Positions 8,344-16,719 of a stretch of 36,717 bases of DNA are shown piece after piece. Position 1 is the first letter of the stretch. The number at the start of each line of letters is the position of its first letter. The notes under the pieces were generated by a model. That model saw only the letters and a program-made list of their open reading frames with translations. It was not told where the DNA came from and ran no database searches. The position numbers were made by a program, and so were the translations under genes. The DNA comes from an uncultured Porphyromonas sp. (GTDB taxonomy: Bacteria; Bacteroidota; Bacteroidia; Bacteroidales; Porphyromonadaceae), in NCBI RefSeq assembly GCF_938046015.1, contig NZ_CALIXW010000024.1, forward strand, positions 1 through 36,717, given 5' to 3'.

Positions 8344-11300
8344 TTAGAAACTTACCTTGAGCGACGTAGAGAAGGTGCGTGGCTGGGCGTAGCCTGCTAC
8401 AGAGATCACCCCAGAGTAGCTCTGCATCGGGTTCATCCCTCGGCGTGCCGAGAGGACGAAGAGGTTCTCGGCCATGACGCCTATGGCGGCACCCTTGAGC
8501 CCGAGCTTCTTGACGAGCTTGTCCTCGATATTGTAGTTCAGTGCGATGTTCTTCAGCGCCAGAGCGGAGCTAGAGATGAGGAAGCGGTCGGACTGCAGCG
8601 TGGAGTAGTCCTTCCCCGAGGCCGTGAGGGCGGGGACATCAGTGACGTCACCAGGGTTCTTCCACGCCTTCAGGAGATCGGCGTGCTTGGCACGTCCTCC
8701 ATTGAGGCTGCGGGACATCAGATCAGCGTAGACCTTGTCGTAGGTCTTACCCCCGAGCTGATAGGCGAAGTTGATGCCGAGCGAGAGACGGCGCCAGTTC
8801 AGGTTCGTAGAGAAGCCCCCTGTGACGTCGGGGATCGAGCTGCCGCAGAAGTGACGGCGGGCGAAGTTCCCATCCTTGGTATAGGTAGCCTTGTCCGTAT
8901 CGTTGAGCCCCTTCTGATCAGGGTAGCGCTCCTTGTCGAGGCGGAACATTGGGCGGCCATCGGCAGGGTCTACCCCGAGGTACTCGTTGAGGTAGAAGTC
9001 GTAGATGCTCCCGCCCTCGACGAACTTAGTGTACTTGTGCTCGATCCCGTCCTTGCGGTTGGCATCAGGCAGACGGACGATGCGGTTGGTCAGGAAGGTG
9101 GCATTAGCCCCGAGGCTCCACTCGAAGTCCTTGGTGCGGAGCAGGGTGCCGTGCAGCTCGAGCTCCAGCCCATAGTTGCGCACCTTACCGATATTCCTAT
9201 CCTGTGAGCCCATCCCAGAGGAGGCAGGCAGCGAGTAGGCGAAGAGCAGATTGCGCGACTCCTTGTTGAAGAACTCGATCGTCCCCTTGAGGCGGCTGCG
9301 CAGGAGGACGAACTCCAGGGCGATATCCGTATTCATCTGCGACTCCCAGACAAGGCTAGGATTCCCCAGTACTGCCATGCGCAGGCCAGGCTGCTGGTCG
9401 TTCTCGCTGGACATGCTGTAGAGCGTCTGATAGGGGTAGTAGACCGAGTGGCCCTCCGAGTCGAGGAGGCCGTCATTCCCCGTCCCCCCTATGGAGGCGC
9501 GTAGCTTCAGCTCATTGATCCAGTCGTAGCGCTGGAGGAAGGATTCCTTGGAGAGGATCCAGCCCGCACCCAGCGACCAGAAGTTCCCCCAGCGGGCATC
9601 GGGAGCGAAGCGTGAGGAGCCATCGCGGCGGAAGGAGGCAGAGAAGTTGTAGCGCTGGTCGTAGGTGTAGTTGAGACGAGCGAAGTAGCCCTCCTTGCGG
9701 TAGCGCGTGAGGTCAGAGGTGAGGCCAGAGACCTTGGTATAGTTGGATAGCTGGTCGATGACGAGGAACTTCAGTCCCTTCTTCGACCCATGGAGGTAGT
9801 CGTAGTCGTAGCTGTAGCTCTCATGCCCGAGCAGCGCGCTGAGGCTGTGCTTGCCGTAGTCCTTGTCCCAGGAGAGGAGCTGGTTGAAGGTCATCGTCGT
9901 CAGGCGTATCTGGTCGTAGTTGAGCAGCCCCTTATTGGACGACTGGTCACCCATGATGTGGTTATAGCGGTGGATGGCCTTCTCGTTGTTCACGTCGTAG
10001 GAGAGGTTGAGCTGCAGCTTGAGCCCATCCATAGGCTTGATGTCGACGGTGGTACGGGTGGTGACGACATCCTTGCGCGTCGTACGGAGGTCACGCTGTG
10101 CGGTCTCGAGGGCGTTGAACCTCCCTAGGTACGGACGATCCTCGCTGTGGTCCCACTGCGGACGGCCGTTCTCATCGAGGATCAGCTCGCCCGTATGACG
10201 ATCACGCAGGTGCATGGGGTAGATGGGGGCGATGCCGTTGACGAAGGAGGGCATATTGGAGGAGTAGGCCCCCAGCGTCCCTGGAGCATCCTGCTCGCTA
10301 CGGGCGAAGGAGAGGCTCCCCCCGAGGGTGAGGTAGCGGCGCAGGTCGTAGCTGAGGTTGACACGCCCCGAGTAGCGGCGGAAGTTGGTATTCTTCAGGA
10401 AGCCCGTCTCATCGAGGTAGCCGAGCGAGAGGAAGGAGCGCATCTTCTCGGTATTGAGCCCCCCGCTGACGCTGTACTCCTGGCGGTGTCCGTGACCGAA
10501 GAGGGCCTTATCCCAGTCGAGGTCATCGCCCCACTTGAGGCCCGTGATCTCGGGGTTCATCGTCCCGTCGGGGAGCATGACAGCGGGGATGGAGCCCTTC
10601 TTGGGATCGTAGGTAGTCCCCAGCTGGTATTCCCCAGAGGCGTCAGGCGTGTAGTAGCGCTTGATCCCTGCGTAGGGGTTGTACTTGAGGTCATTGTAGA
10701 CATCGATGGCAGCCTGCTGCTTAATCGACGTATCCCAGTCGGCATCGCTCATGCCTGCAGGCTTGCGGTAGTTGAGGCGGTAGTCATTGTACCACTGCTG
10801 CCAGTGCACCTTGTAGTAGTCCATGGCGCCGATACGGTCGTAGCTGGGGATCCCGCGCTGGGTAAAGCCCTGGTTCATCGAGAAGCTGAAGCTGGGCTCG
10901 CCCTTGCTCGCGCCGCTCGCGCCGCGGCGCGTGGTGACGAGGATGACCCCATTCCCTGCGCTCGAGCCGTAGAGGGCGGTAGAGGCAGCGTCCTTGAGGA
11001 TAGACACGTTGAGGATGTCGGAGGCGGGGAAGTCGGAGAGGTTACCATTATAGACAGCGCCGTCGACGACATAGAGCGGAGCGGAGGAGGCATTGATCGA
11101 GCCGAAGCCGCGGATACGAATATCGGCACCTTCCCCTGGCTGCCCTGAGGGCGAGACGACCTGCAGGCCAGGTGCAGCCCCCGCCAGCGTCGTGGTGATG
11201 TTGGCCACGGGGCGGGACTCCAGCTGCTTGGCCCCGAGCGAGGCCTGTGCCCCGACCAGGCTCTGACGCTTCTGCGTCCCGTAGGCGACGATGACGACGT

Positions 11301-11616
11301 CATCGGTGATGCGCTCCTCGGCCTTCAGGATGATCTTCAGAGGCTTACCCGTGAGGGGCACCTTCTGCGTGAGGTAGCCAATACTGCTGATCGTCAGCGT
11401 CTTGGCTTGCTCGGGCAGCTTGAGGGTAAAGCGCCCTTGGATATCGGTGAGCACCCCTGTGGAGGGGAATTCAGCACATACGACACTGGCCGCGATGATG
11501 GGCTCCTTGTCGTTGGAGGCGATGACCACCCCTGTGACGGTGATCTGCTTCTTCTGCGCCCAGCTGACTCCTGTGAAGAGGAGCAAGGCCAGGAGAGTGA
11601 GTAAACTTCTTCTCAT
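8344..11616 (-). CDS. SusC/RagA-family TonB-dependent outer-membrane transporter
   Basis: A 1090-residue TonB-dependent barrel. Residues 1-20 form a signal peptide ending SWA|Q. A carboxypeptidase-D regulatory-like domain (about 23-105, with GRFTLKLPEQ) precedes the plug, which carries the SusC signature IRIRGFGSINASSAPLYVVDG and LKDAASTALYGSSAGNGVI. The rest is beta-barrel ending RTFSTSLKVSF with the usual terminal aromatic. I chose the ATG at 11616 because the longer frame from 11799 has no signal peptide and would begin inside the promoter at 11797-11804. It pairs with the SusD-like lipoprotein downstream and needs TonB/ExbBD for energy. Confidence 0.93.
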   Translation of the reverse strand: MRRSLLTLLALLLFTGVSWAQKKQITVTGVVIASNDKEPIIAASVVCAEFPSTGVLTDIQGRFTLKLPEQAKTLTISSIGYLTQKVPLTGKPLKIILKAEERITDDVVIVAYGTQKRQSLVGAQASLGAKQLESRPVANITTTLAGAAPGLQVVSPSGQPGEGADIRIRGFGSINASSAPLYVVDGAVYNGNLSDFPASDILNVSILKDAASTALYGSSAGNGVILVTTRRGASGASKGEPSFSFSMNQGFTQRGIPSYDRIGAMDYYKVHWQQWYNDYRLNYRKPAGMSDADWDTSIKQQAAIDVYNDLKYNPYAGIKRYYTPDASGEYQLGTTYDPKKGSIPAVMLPDGTMNPEITGLKWGDDLDWDKALFGHGHRQEYSVSGGLNTEKMRSFLSLGYLDETGFLKNTNFRRYSGRVNLSYDLRRYLTLGGSLSFARSEQDAPGTLGAYSSNMPSFVNGIAPIYPMHLRDRHTGELILDENGRPQWDHSEDRPYLGRFNALETAQRDLRTTRKDVVTTRTTVDIKPMDGLKLQLNLSYDVNNEKAIHRYNHIMGDQSSNKGLLNYDQIRLTTMTFNQLLSWDKDYGKHSLSALLGHESYSYDYDYLHGSKKGLKFLVIDQLSNYTKVSGLTSDLTRYRKEGYFARLNYTYDQRYNFSASFRRDGSSRFAPDARWGNFWSLGAGWILSKESFLQRYDWINELKLRASIGGTGNDGLLDSEGHSVYYPYQTLYSMSSENDQQPGLRMAVLGNPSLVWESQMNTDIALEFVLLRSRLKGTIEFFNKESRNLLFAYSLPASSGMGSQDRNIGKVRNYGLELELHGTLLRTKDFEWSLGANATFLTNRIVRLPDANRKDGIEHKYTKFVEGGSIYDFYLNEYLGVDPADGRPMFRLDKERYPDQKGLNDTDKATYTKDGNFARRHFCGSSIPDVTGGFSTNLNWRRLSLGINFAYQLGGKTYDKVYADLMSRSLNGGRAKHADLLKAWKNPGDVTDVPALTASGKDYSTLQSDRFLISSSALALKNIALNYNIEDKLVKKLGLKGAAIGVMAENLFVLSARRGMNPMQSYSGVISVAGYAQPRTFSTSLKVSF

Positions 11617-11796
11617 AAGACGCGTGTATTTGAAGTGATCGATAGTGTTTCCTTGTCCTAGTGGGCATCCTGATATGCCGCTAGCGAACTCTTGTGTTGA
11701 TCCGTCTCGTGTCGTGCTGCGCCGTCCCTCTCTCGTGTGGTATCTTCCTATCCGTGCTACGGCGTCTCGGTAGCCTAGTCTTTCCTTTGTTCGTAG

Positions 11797-11827
11797 CAAA
11801 AGTACACACTCCTCCCATAGAATGCAA
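11797..11827 (-). promoter_or_regulatory. Canonical promoter of the susCD-like operon
   Basis: The minus strand reads TTG (11827-11825), 20 nt of spacer, then TACTTTTG (11804-11797), matching the Bacteroidota -33/-7 arrangement. Transcription would begin near 11790, leaving a leader of about 175-180 nt before the ATG at 11616. Confidence 0.75.
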
Positions 11828-12050
11828 GCTCTATTTAAGCAAATATATTAGAAAGACATACATAATTATTTATCGAAGCCGCTACAGGAGTAAAATGTGT
11901 CAATACGCTACACTCAGCACCGCTTCCCCACCCGTCAGGACAGCGCTTAGGAAGACAAATAACTTTTATCCAAGCCTAGGGAAAGGCGTCTTTTTGCCAA
12001 ATTCTCCCCGAAATCAGCCTCCCTGGAGCCGCTCCTCCCCCTTCCTAAGC

Positions 12051-12104
12051 AAAAAGACAGCCCCCCTCAGGGCAGCGCAGTGGATGCCAAGGGGGGGGCT
12101 GTCT
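12051..12104 (-). terminator. Strong intrinsic terminator downstream of comM
   Basis: Perfect 12-bp arms AGACAGCCCCCC (12055-12066) and GGGGGGCTGTCT (12093-12104) flank a 26-base loop. On the minus strand the stem is followed by TTTTT (12055-12051). It ends leftward transcription, lying beyond comM and directly beyond the 22-bp repeat array. Confidence 0.85.
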
Positions 12105-12105
12105 C

Positions 12106-12187
12106 GAGGGATAGCGGTCAGCGCTCTGAGGGACGTCAGTCAGCGCCGTGAGGGATAGCAGTCGGGAGGCTGAGGGGTATGGGTCAG
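12106..12187 (+). repeat. 22-bp tandem repeat array, locus 1 (four units)
   Basis: Four 16-bp units start at 12106, 12128, 12150 and 12172, an exact 22-bp period. They read GAGGGATAGCGGTCAG, GAGGGACGTCAGTCAG, GAGGGATAGCAGTCGG and GAGGGGTATGGGTCAG. The six bases between units vary. The period is not a multiple of three, so this is not a coding repeat. The array sits between the comM stop codon and a terminator. Confidence 0.85.
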
Positions 12188-12221
12188 GAAGGCGGGGGCT
12201 AAGGGGTGGACAAACTGAGGG

Positions 12222-12229
12222 CAAAGGTA
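12222..12229 (-). promoter_or_regulatory. Possible leftward promoter element before repeat array 1
   Basis: The minus strand reads TACCTTTG followed by CCC, a perfect TAnnTTTG match. No TTG is found 19-21 nt upstream, so it is half a promoter at best. If active it would produce a ~165-nt RNA made of the 22-bp repeats and ending at the 12051-12104 terminator. Confidence 0.35.
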
Positions 12230-12262
12230 GCACCGCCCCAGCCCTCAGCAGGAGGTCTATAG

Positions 12263-13801
12263 CTAGCGCCCCCAGCTGCTGCGGTCGAGCTTGCGGTAGC
12301 TGATGGCCTCGCTGATGTGCTCCTTGCCTATGGTCTCCTCACCCGCGAGGTCGGCGATGGTGCGCGCCACCTTGAGGATGCGGTCGTAGGCGCGGGCCGA
12401 GAGGTCGAGGCGCTCCATAGCGACACGCAGCCGCTCCAGCCCCTCGGCATCGGGACGCGCCAGGCGCTGCGTCAGCGCCGCCGTCATCTGAGCATTGCAG
12501 TGCACCCCAGGGCAGTCTGCGAAGCGCTGGATCTGCAGCTCGCGCGCCCGCAGCACCCGCTCGCGGATGGCAGCACTCCCCTCCCCGGGCTCCGTGGCGG
12601 AGAGCTTCTCGAAGGGTACGGGAGCGATCTCCACCTGCAGGTCTATGCGATCCAGCAGCGGGCCTGAGACCTTGCCCAGATAGTGCTGCACCTGCTGCGG
12701 CGTGCACTCGCAGTGCCGCGTGGGGTGATTGTAGTAGCCGCAGGGGCAGGGATTCATCGCCGCCACGAGCATGAAGCCCGCGGGGTAGTCCACCGAGTAG
12801 CGCGCTCGTGCCACCGTCACCTGCCGCTCCTCCAGCGGCTGACGCATGACCTCCAGCACGCTGCGGCTGAACTCGGGCAGCTCGTCCAGGAAGAGCACCC
12901 CATTATGCGCCAGGCTGATCTCCCCCGGCTGCGGGCTGGCACCGCCCCCCACCAGCGCCACGGGCGAGATGGAGTGATGCGGCGCGCGGAAGGGGCGCGT
13001 CGTCATCAGTGTCACATCACGCCCTAGCTTCCCCGAGACGGAGTAGATCTTCGTCGTCTCAAGGGACTCGCCGAGGGTGAAGGGCGGCAGGATGCTCGGC
13101 AGACGCTTGGCCATCATCGACTTGCCGCTCCCTGGAGCACCTATCATCAGGATATTGTGCCCGCCAGCGGCGGCGACCTCGAGGGCGCGCTTGACCCGCT
13201 CCTGCCCACGCACCTCGGCGAAGTCCAGCGCCAGCTCCTCGCGTGCCTCGTAGAAGGTACGACGCGTATCGACCTCTACCTCGGGGAGCTCCGCCTGCCC
13301 CGTGAGCATATCGATGACGGAGCGGAGCGTGGGGGCGCCATAGACCTTGAGCTGATTGACCACCGCGGCCTCGCGCGCATTATCCTCGGGGAGAATGAAG
13401 CCCTCGAAGTGCTCTGCCCGCGCCTGTATGGCTATGGGCAGCGCACCGCGGATCGGGCGGAGCGATCCGTCCAGCGACAGCTCACCCATGATCATGTAGC
13501 GCTCGAGGCCCTCCGCTGGGATCTGCCCATCGGCGGCGAGGATGCCGAGGGCCAGCGGCAGGTCATAGGCCGAGCCCTCCTTCCTGAGATCGGCAGGGCT
13601 CATGTTGATCACGAGGCGCTTGCCGGGGAACTTATAGCCGCTGGACTCGATGGCGGAGATGATGCGGTCTTGACTCTCCTTGATGGCGGCATCGGGGAGC
13701 CCGACGAGCTGGAAGTAGCAGCCGGGCGTGCAGTTGACTTCGATCGTCACCGTCCGCGCCTGGATACTCTGCAGGGCGGCGGCAAAGGTGCGTACGAGCA
13801 T
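12263..13801 (-). CDS. comM: YifB/ComM-family Mg-chelatase-like AAA+ ATPase
   Basis: A 512-residue protein of the YifB/ComM family, the usual length. An N-terminal Lon-protease-like ChlI domain (about 1-170) is followed by an AAA+ domain with Walker A GAPGSGKSMMAKR near residue 222, RPFRAPHHSIS, and Walker B GVLFLDELPEF near 305. A cysteine cluster CPCGYYNHPTRHCEC lies near 349 and the C-terminal chelatase-type helical domain ends the protein. ComM is a hexameric helicase that promotes branch migration during natural transformation. I chose the ATG at 13801 (MLVRTFAAALQSI) over 13831, since this is the conserved family start. It appears to be transcribed alone. Confidence 0.92.
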   Translation of the reverse strand: MLVRTFAAALQSIQARTVTIEVNCTPGCYFQLVGLPDAAIKESQDRIISAIESSGYKFPGKRLVINMSPADLRKEGSAYDLPLALGILAADGQIPAEGLERYMIMGELSLDGSLRPIRGALPIAIQARAEHFEGFILPEDNAREAAVVNQLKVYGAPTLRSVIDMLTGQAELPEVEVDTRRTFYEAREELALDFAEVRGQERVKRALEVAAAGGHNILMIGAPGSGKSMMAKRLPSILPPFTLGESLETTKIYSVSGKLGRDVTLMTTRPFRAPHHSISPVALVGGGASPQPGEISLAHNGVLFLDELPEFSRSVLEVMRQPLEERQVTVARARYSVDYPAGFMLVAAMNPCPCGYYNHPTRHCECTPQQVQHYLGKVSGPLLDRIDLQVEIAPVPFEKLSATEPGEGSAAIRERVLRARELQIQRFADCPGVHCNAQMTAALTQRLARPDAEGLERLRVAMERLDLSARAYDRILKVARTIADLAGEETIGKEHISEAISYRKLDRSSWGR

Positions 13802-13821
13802 GGTATATAAGGTATAGGAGC

Positions 13822-13848
13822 GGGGCGACACCGCCGAGGTGTCGCCCC
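13822..13848. other. Perfect 11-bp hairpin in the comM leader
   Basis: Arms GGGGCGACACC (13822-13832) and GGTGTCGCCCC (13838-13848) are perfect complements around a 5-base loop. No T-run follows on either strand. It starts 21 nt before the comM ATG, where it could influence translation, or it may simply back up the neighbouring terminator. Confidence 0.5.
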
Positions 13849-13863
13849 TAGATTAAGGGAGGG

Positions 13864-13903
13864 AAAAAGCTAAGGTCAAGTGCCCGAGGGCTACTTGACC
13901 TTA
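13864..13903 (-). terminator. Intrinsic terminator overlapping a stop codon
   Basis: Arms TAAGGTCAAGT (13871-13881) and ACTTGACCTTA (13893-13903) are perfect 11-bp complements, followed on the minus strand by GCTTTTT. The upstream arm contains the last codons and most of the stop codon of the lipoprotein gene ending at 13891. Confidence 0.85.
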
Positions 13904-14580
13904 CCTAGTGTGTCGATATGGAAGAGGCGGGTGGCGGCGGTCCCCGTCAGGCCGTAGCTGCGGCGTAGCTCGGTGACCAGCCCCAGGCTGTCGCAGAAGG
14001 CGATGCCCTCGAGGCTATCGCGGCGCAGCTGCTGGCGTGCCTCACGCGCCGAGGGCGTAGGAAGGAGGAAGACGAAGCCGAGGCTATCGGGGCGAGCGGC
14101 GGCACGTAGACGGCGCTGCTCGGCAGCCGAGAGGATCTGTCCCCCCTCGGGCGAGGCGAAGACCAGCACCAGCGGATGGCGCGCATAGAGCTCGGAGAGG
14201 CTACGCTCGCGCCCCTCGATGTCACGCCCCTCGAAGGGCAGCGCCGCCGTGGGGCTGAGCTGTACGCCCGCTAGAGGCGGCTCCTGCTCCTGCCAGCGCC
14301 CTCCACGCAGCTCGTAGTAGCGCAGGCGCTGCCCACCCGCGTGGCTGATGAGCACGGCGTGGTAGCGGCTGGTGTCGGGGCTGAGGCTGAGCGCCGCGTC
14401 GTAGTGCAGGAGGCTATCCGTGTACTGCGGCTGGCCGATGTAGGTCACGAGCGCCAGCGTATCGCTTGCCCCCTGCCGCTCGAGCTTGGTCTCGAGCTCG
14501 GGGAGGGAGGAGGAGCGGCAGGCACTAGCGAGGACGAGCAAAGCGAGGGCGCCGAGGCTGCGGCTAAGGAGTTTCTTCAT
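13891..14580 (-). CDS. Thioredoxin-fold-like lipoprotein lacking CXXC
   Basis: A 229-residue lipoprotein: the signal sequence ends LASAC with the acylated Cys at residue 21. The C-terminal half (about residues 105-229) resembles a TlpA/AhpC thioredoxin-like domain, with HPLVLVFASPEGG where the family usually has VLVNFWASWCGPC. The CXXC is therefore missing and redox activity is doubtful. I chose the ATG at 14580 (MKKLLSRS), which begins a proper signal peptide; an upstream ATG at 14598 is less likely. It lies 17 nt after the esterase gene and is ended by the terminator at 13864-13903. The fold is inferred from pattern only; its function is unknown. Confidence 0.7.
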   Translation of the reverse strand: MKKLLSRSLGALALLVLASACRSSSLPELETKLERQGASDTLALVTYIGQPQYTDSLLHYDAALSLSPDTSRYHAVLISHAGGQRLRYYELRGGRWQEQEPPLAGVQLSPTAALPFEGRDIEGRERSLSELYARHPLVLVFASPEGGQILSAAEQRRLRAAARPDSLGFVFLLPTPSAREARQQLRRDSLEGIAFCDSLGLVTELRRSYGLTGTAATRLFHIDTLGKVK

Positions 14581-14597
14581 CGGAGTACAACTTGTCA

Positions 14598-16703
14598 TTA
14601 GGGACGCACATAGTCTTCGCTGAGGGAGAAGGTCGAGACAGGGAGCCCCGTACGGCCTACGAGATTGGCATCGGTATAGGGGCGCCAGGCGTAGCGTACC
14701 GTGAGGCGGCCGCCCTGCAGCTGCGTGGGGACGGTCAGCCGCAGCTCAGCCCCCTGCACTCTAGCCTCGACGGGATAGACGAGCCCATCCTCCGTGAGGA
14801 GCTCGAAGCCTCGCAGCGGCTGTCCGTCTGAGGTCCTCAGAGCGCTCGTATGGACGAAGCTCAGGAAGAGCTCGCCGCCCTGACGCGTGATGCGCGCCAC
14901 CTCGGGGCTACGCGCCTCGAGGCTGCGGTAGCCGTAGTCATTATAGAGAGCCAGCAGCGCCAGGCGATGCCCCAGCGGCTGCTTCTGTCGTGGATGGACG
15001 TCCTTGGGGTCGCCGTAGTCGCTGGAGACGATCATCTCGAGGCCCTCGGAGGGGCGCTGCATGCGGCGCTGGCTGTCGCGGAAGTGCGGCCAGGAGGGGC
15101 GGTTGATGGAGCTGAGCTGCACGTAGTAGAAGGGCAGCGGCGCACCGAAGTAGCTGCGCCAGCTCTTGACCAGCAGGGGGAAGAGACGCTCGTGCACCTC
15201 GATGTTGTGCGCGTTCGACTCACCCTGATACCAGAGGACGCCGCGCAGGGCATAGTGCTCCAGCGGACGGATGCCCGTGTCGAAGAGGTAGTGCGGGGCG
15301 TAGGGGTGACGCGTCAGCGGGCTATCCTTCAGCTTGACATTCTCCGAGGCACGCTGCCGCACCCAGGGCATGATGAAGTCATTGCTCCGCCAGCGACGCA
15401 GCAGCCCAGGGAGCTCCTCCTCGAGGCTCGCGCGGTCGATCCACGCCTCCGTGGGCGCCCCTCCGACGGCGTTGACGATGATGCCGACGGGGACCCTGAG
15501 GCTGTCGCGTAGCTCGCGGGCAAAGTGGTAGGCCACGGCCGAGAGGGAGGCAGCCGTCTCAGGTGTCGTGCGCTGCCAGCGGGCAGGCAGGTAGTACTCC
15601 AGGCGGTTCAGCGAGTCAAGGAAGCTCACAGGCCAGCTCACGGGGTCGGTAGCGTGCGCGGGCTTCATATCATAGATGCGTAGGAGGCTGTCGGAGGCCG
15701 AGGCTGCCTGCTGGCGCGTGTCGGTCTCGCGGAGCATCATCGCCATATTGGACTGCCCCGAGCAGAGCCACACCTCGCCGAAGTAGATATCTCGTAGGGC
15801 GAGGGCCTTGGTCTTGGTCGCAATATCTAGTCTGTAGGGTCCGCCTGCCGCATGGGGCGGCAGCTGGAGCGTCCAGCGGCCGTCGTCGGCGGCGCGGGTG
15901 GAGAAGCGCTGCCCCTTGAGGCTCACGCGCACCTCTTCACCTGCATTGGCTCGACCGCGCAGCGTGAGGGGACGATCGCGCTGCAATACCATACCGTCGG
16001 TATAGACGGCGGGCAGCTGCAGGCCGCCATAATCGCCCGTGATGGCACCGTAGACGGTGCGCGCCAGGATCGCCGCACCCGCAGGGTCGGGGTGGATGGC
16101 GTCGGGCAGGTAATGGGGATAGGGATAGAGGGGCTCGTGCAGGTCGATGAGCTGGACGCCCGCCCCACGGGCTACCTGATCGATGGCGTGCTGGATCTCG
16201 GTCTGCCAGTCCCGCGTGCCCGACTCGAAGCGCGGGTGCTCCGCCCCTATAGGCGTAGTGCGGGCGATGAGGATGCGCACCTTGGGATTGATCGCGCGCA
16301 GAGTGTCAATGAGGTGGCGGTAGTTGGGGACGAACTCGTCCCGGTAGTTGGGCCAGTTGCGCGGGTCGGTATCATTGACCCCGAGGTGGATGACGGCGAT
16401 ATCCGCCTTATAGGCCAGCGCCTGCCGATACTCATCCTGCTGGACGTAGGGGCGGTGGCCGCGCTCCAGGAGGGTCGCCCCTGACTTACCGAAGTTGCCC
16501 ACCTCATAGCGCTCCCCCAGCATACGCTGCAGGAGCGCAGGGTAGGCTTGCTGCTCTCTATCAGGCAGTAGGTAGCCGTAGGTGATGCTATTACCTATAC
16601 AGGCTACGCGTAGGGGCTTACCTTTGTGCCGGGCTGCCTGCCCCGTGAGGGAGAGCCCCACGAGGGCGAGCACGAGGAGAAGGGGACGTAGTGCTTGCTT
16701 CAT
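14598..16703 (-). CDS. nanS: Two-domain secreted sialate O-acetylesterase (NanS-like)
   Basis: A 701-residue exported protein with a signal peptide (about 1-23). Domain 1 (about 30-225) is an SGNH hydrolase: GNSITYG at 37-43 (Ser39), GVND at 108-111, and the Asp/His pair in DAIHPD at 201-206. Domain 2 (about 305-650) is a sialate 9-O-acetylesterase with SGQSNM at 315-320 and WYQGESNA at 491-498. This two-esterase layout matches NanS-type enzymes of oral Bacteroidota that strip acetyl groups from host sialic acid before sialidase acts. The ATG at 16703 (MKQALRPLL) begins the signal peptide. No sialidase or sialate transporter gene is nearby. Confidence 0.85.
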   Translation of the reverse strand: MKQALRPLLLVLALVGLSLTGQAARHKGKPLRVACIGNSITYGYLLPDREQQAYPALLQRMLGERYEVGNFGKSGATLLERGHRPYVQQDEYRQALAYKADIAVIHLGVNDTDPRNWPNYRDEFVPNYRHLIDTLRAINPKVRILIARTTPIGAEHPRFESGTRDWQTEIQHAIDQVARGAGVQLIDLHEPLYPYPHYLPDAIHPDPAGAAILARTVYGAITGDYGGLQLPAVYTDGMVLQRDRPLTLRGRANAGEEVRVSLKGQRFSTRAADDGRWTLQLPPHAAGGPYRLDIATKTKALALRDIYFGEVWLCSGQSNMAMMLRETDTRQQAASASDSLLRIYDMKPAHATDPVSWPVSFLDSLNRLEYYLPARWQRTTPETAASLSAVAYHFARELRDSLRVPVGIIVNAVGGAPTEAWIDRASLEEELPGLLRRWRSNDFIMPWVRQRASENVKLKDSPLTRHPYAPHYLFDTGIRPLEHYALRGVLWYQGESNAHNIEVHERLFPLLVKSWRSYFGAPLPFYYVQLSSINRPSWPHFRDSQRRMQRPSEGLEMIVSSDYGDPKDVHPRQKQPLGHRLALLALYNDYGYRSLEARSPEVARITRQGGELFLSFVHTSALRTSDGQPLRGFELLTEDGLVYPVEARVQGAELRLTVPTQLQGGRLTVRYAWRPYTDANLVGRTGLPVSTFSLSEDYVRP

Positions 16704-16719
16704 ATTTATAGTAGGGAGG

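Larger units (their letters stand above)
11617..12262. other. Non-coding region upstream of susC
   Basis: No gene is supported. The stretch holds the ~180-nt susC leader, the canonical susC promoter, an AT-richer patch (about 11820-11990), a strong leftward terminator (12051-12104), a four-unit 22-bp repeat array (12106-12187) and a possible leftward promoter element (12222-12229). Confidence 0.8.

Noticed and set aside
11694..12158. A 154-residue plus-strand reading frame upstream of susC
   Set aside because: It runs across the susC promoter and a terminator hairpin, has no family motif and reads as low-complexity.
13822..13848. Hairpin before comM as an intrinsic terminator
   Set aside because: The stem is perfect but no T-run follows on either strand; the neighbouring 13864-13903 hairpin is the better terminator.
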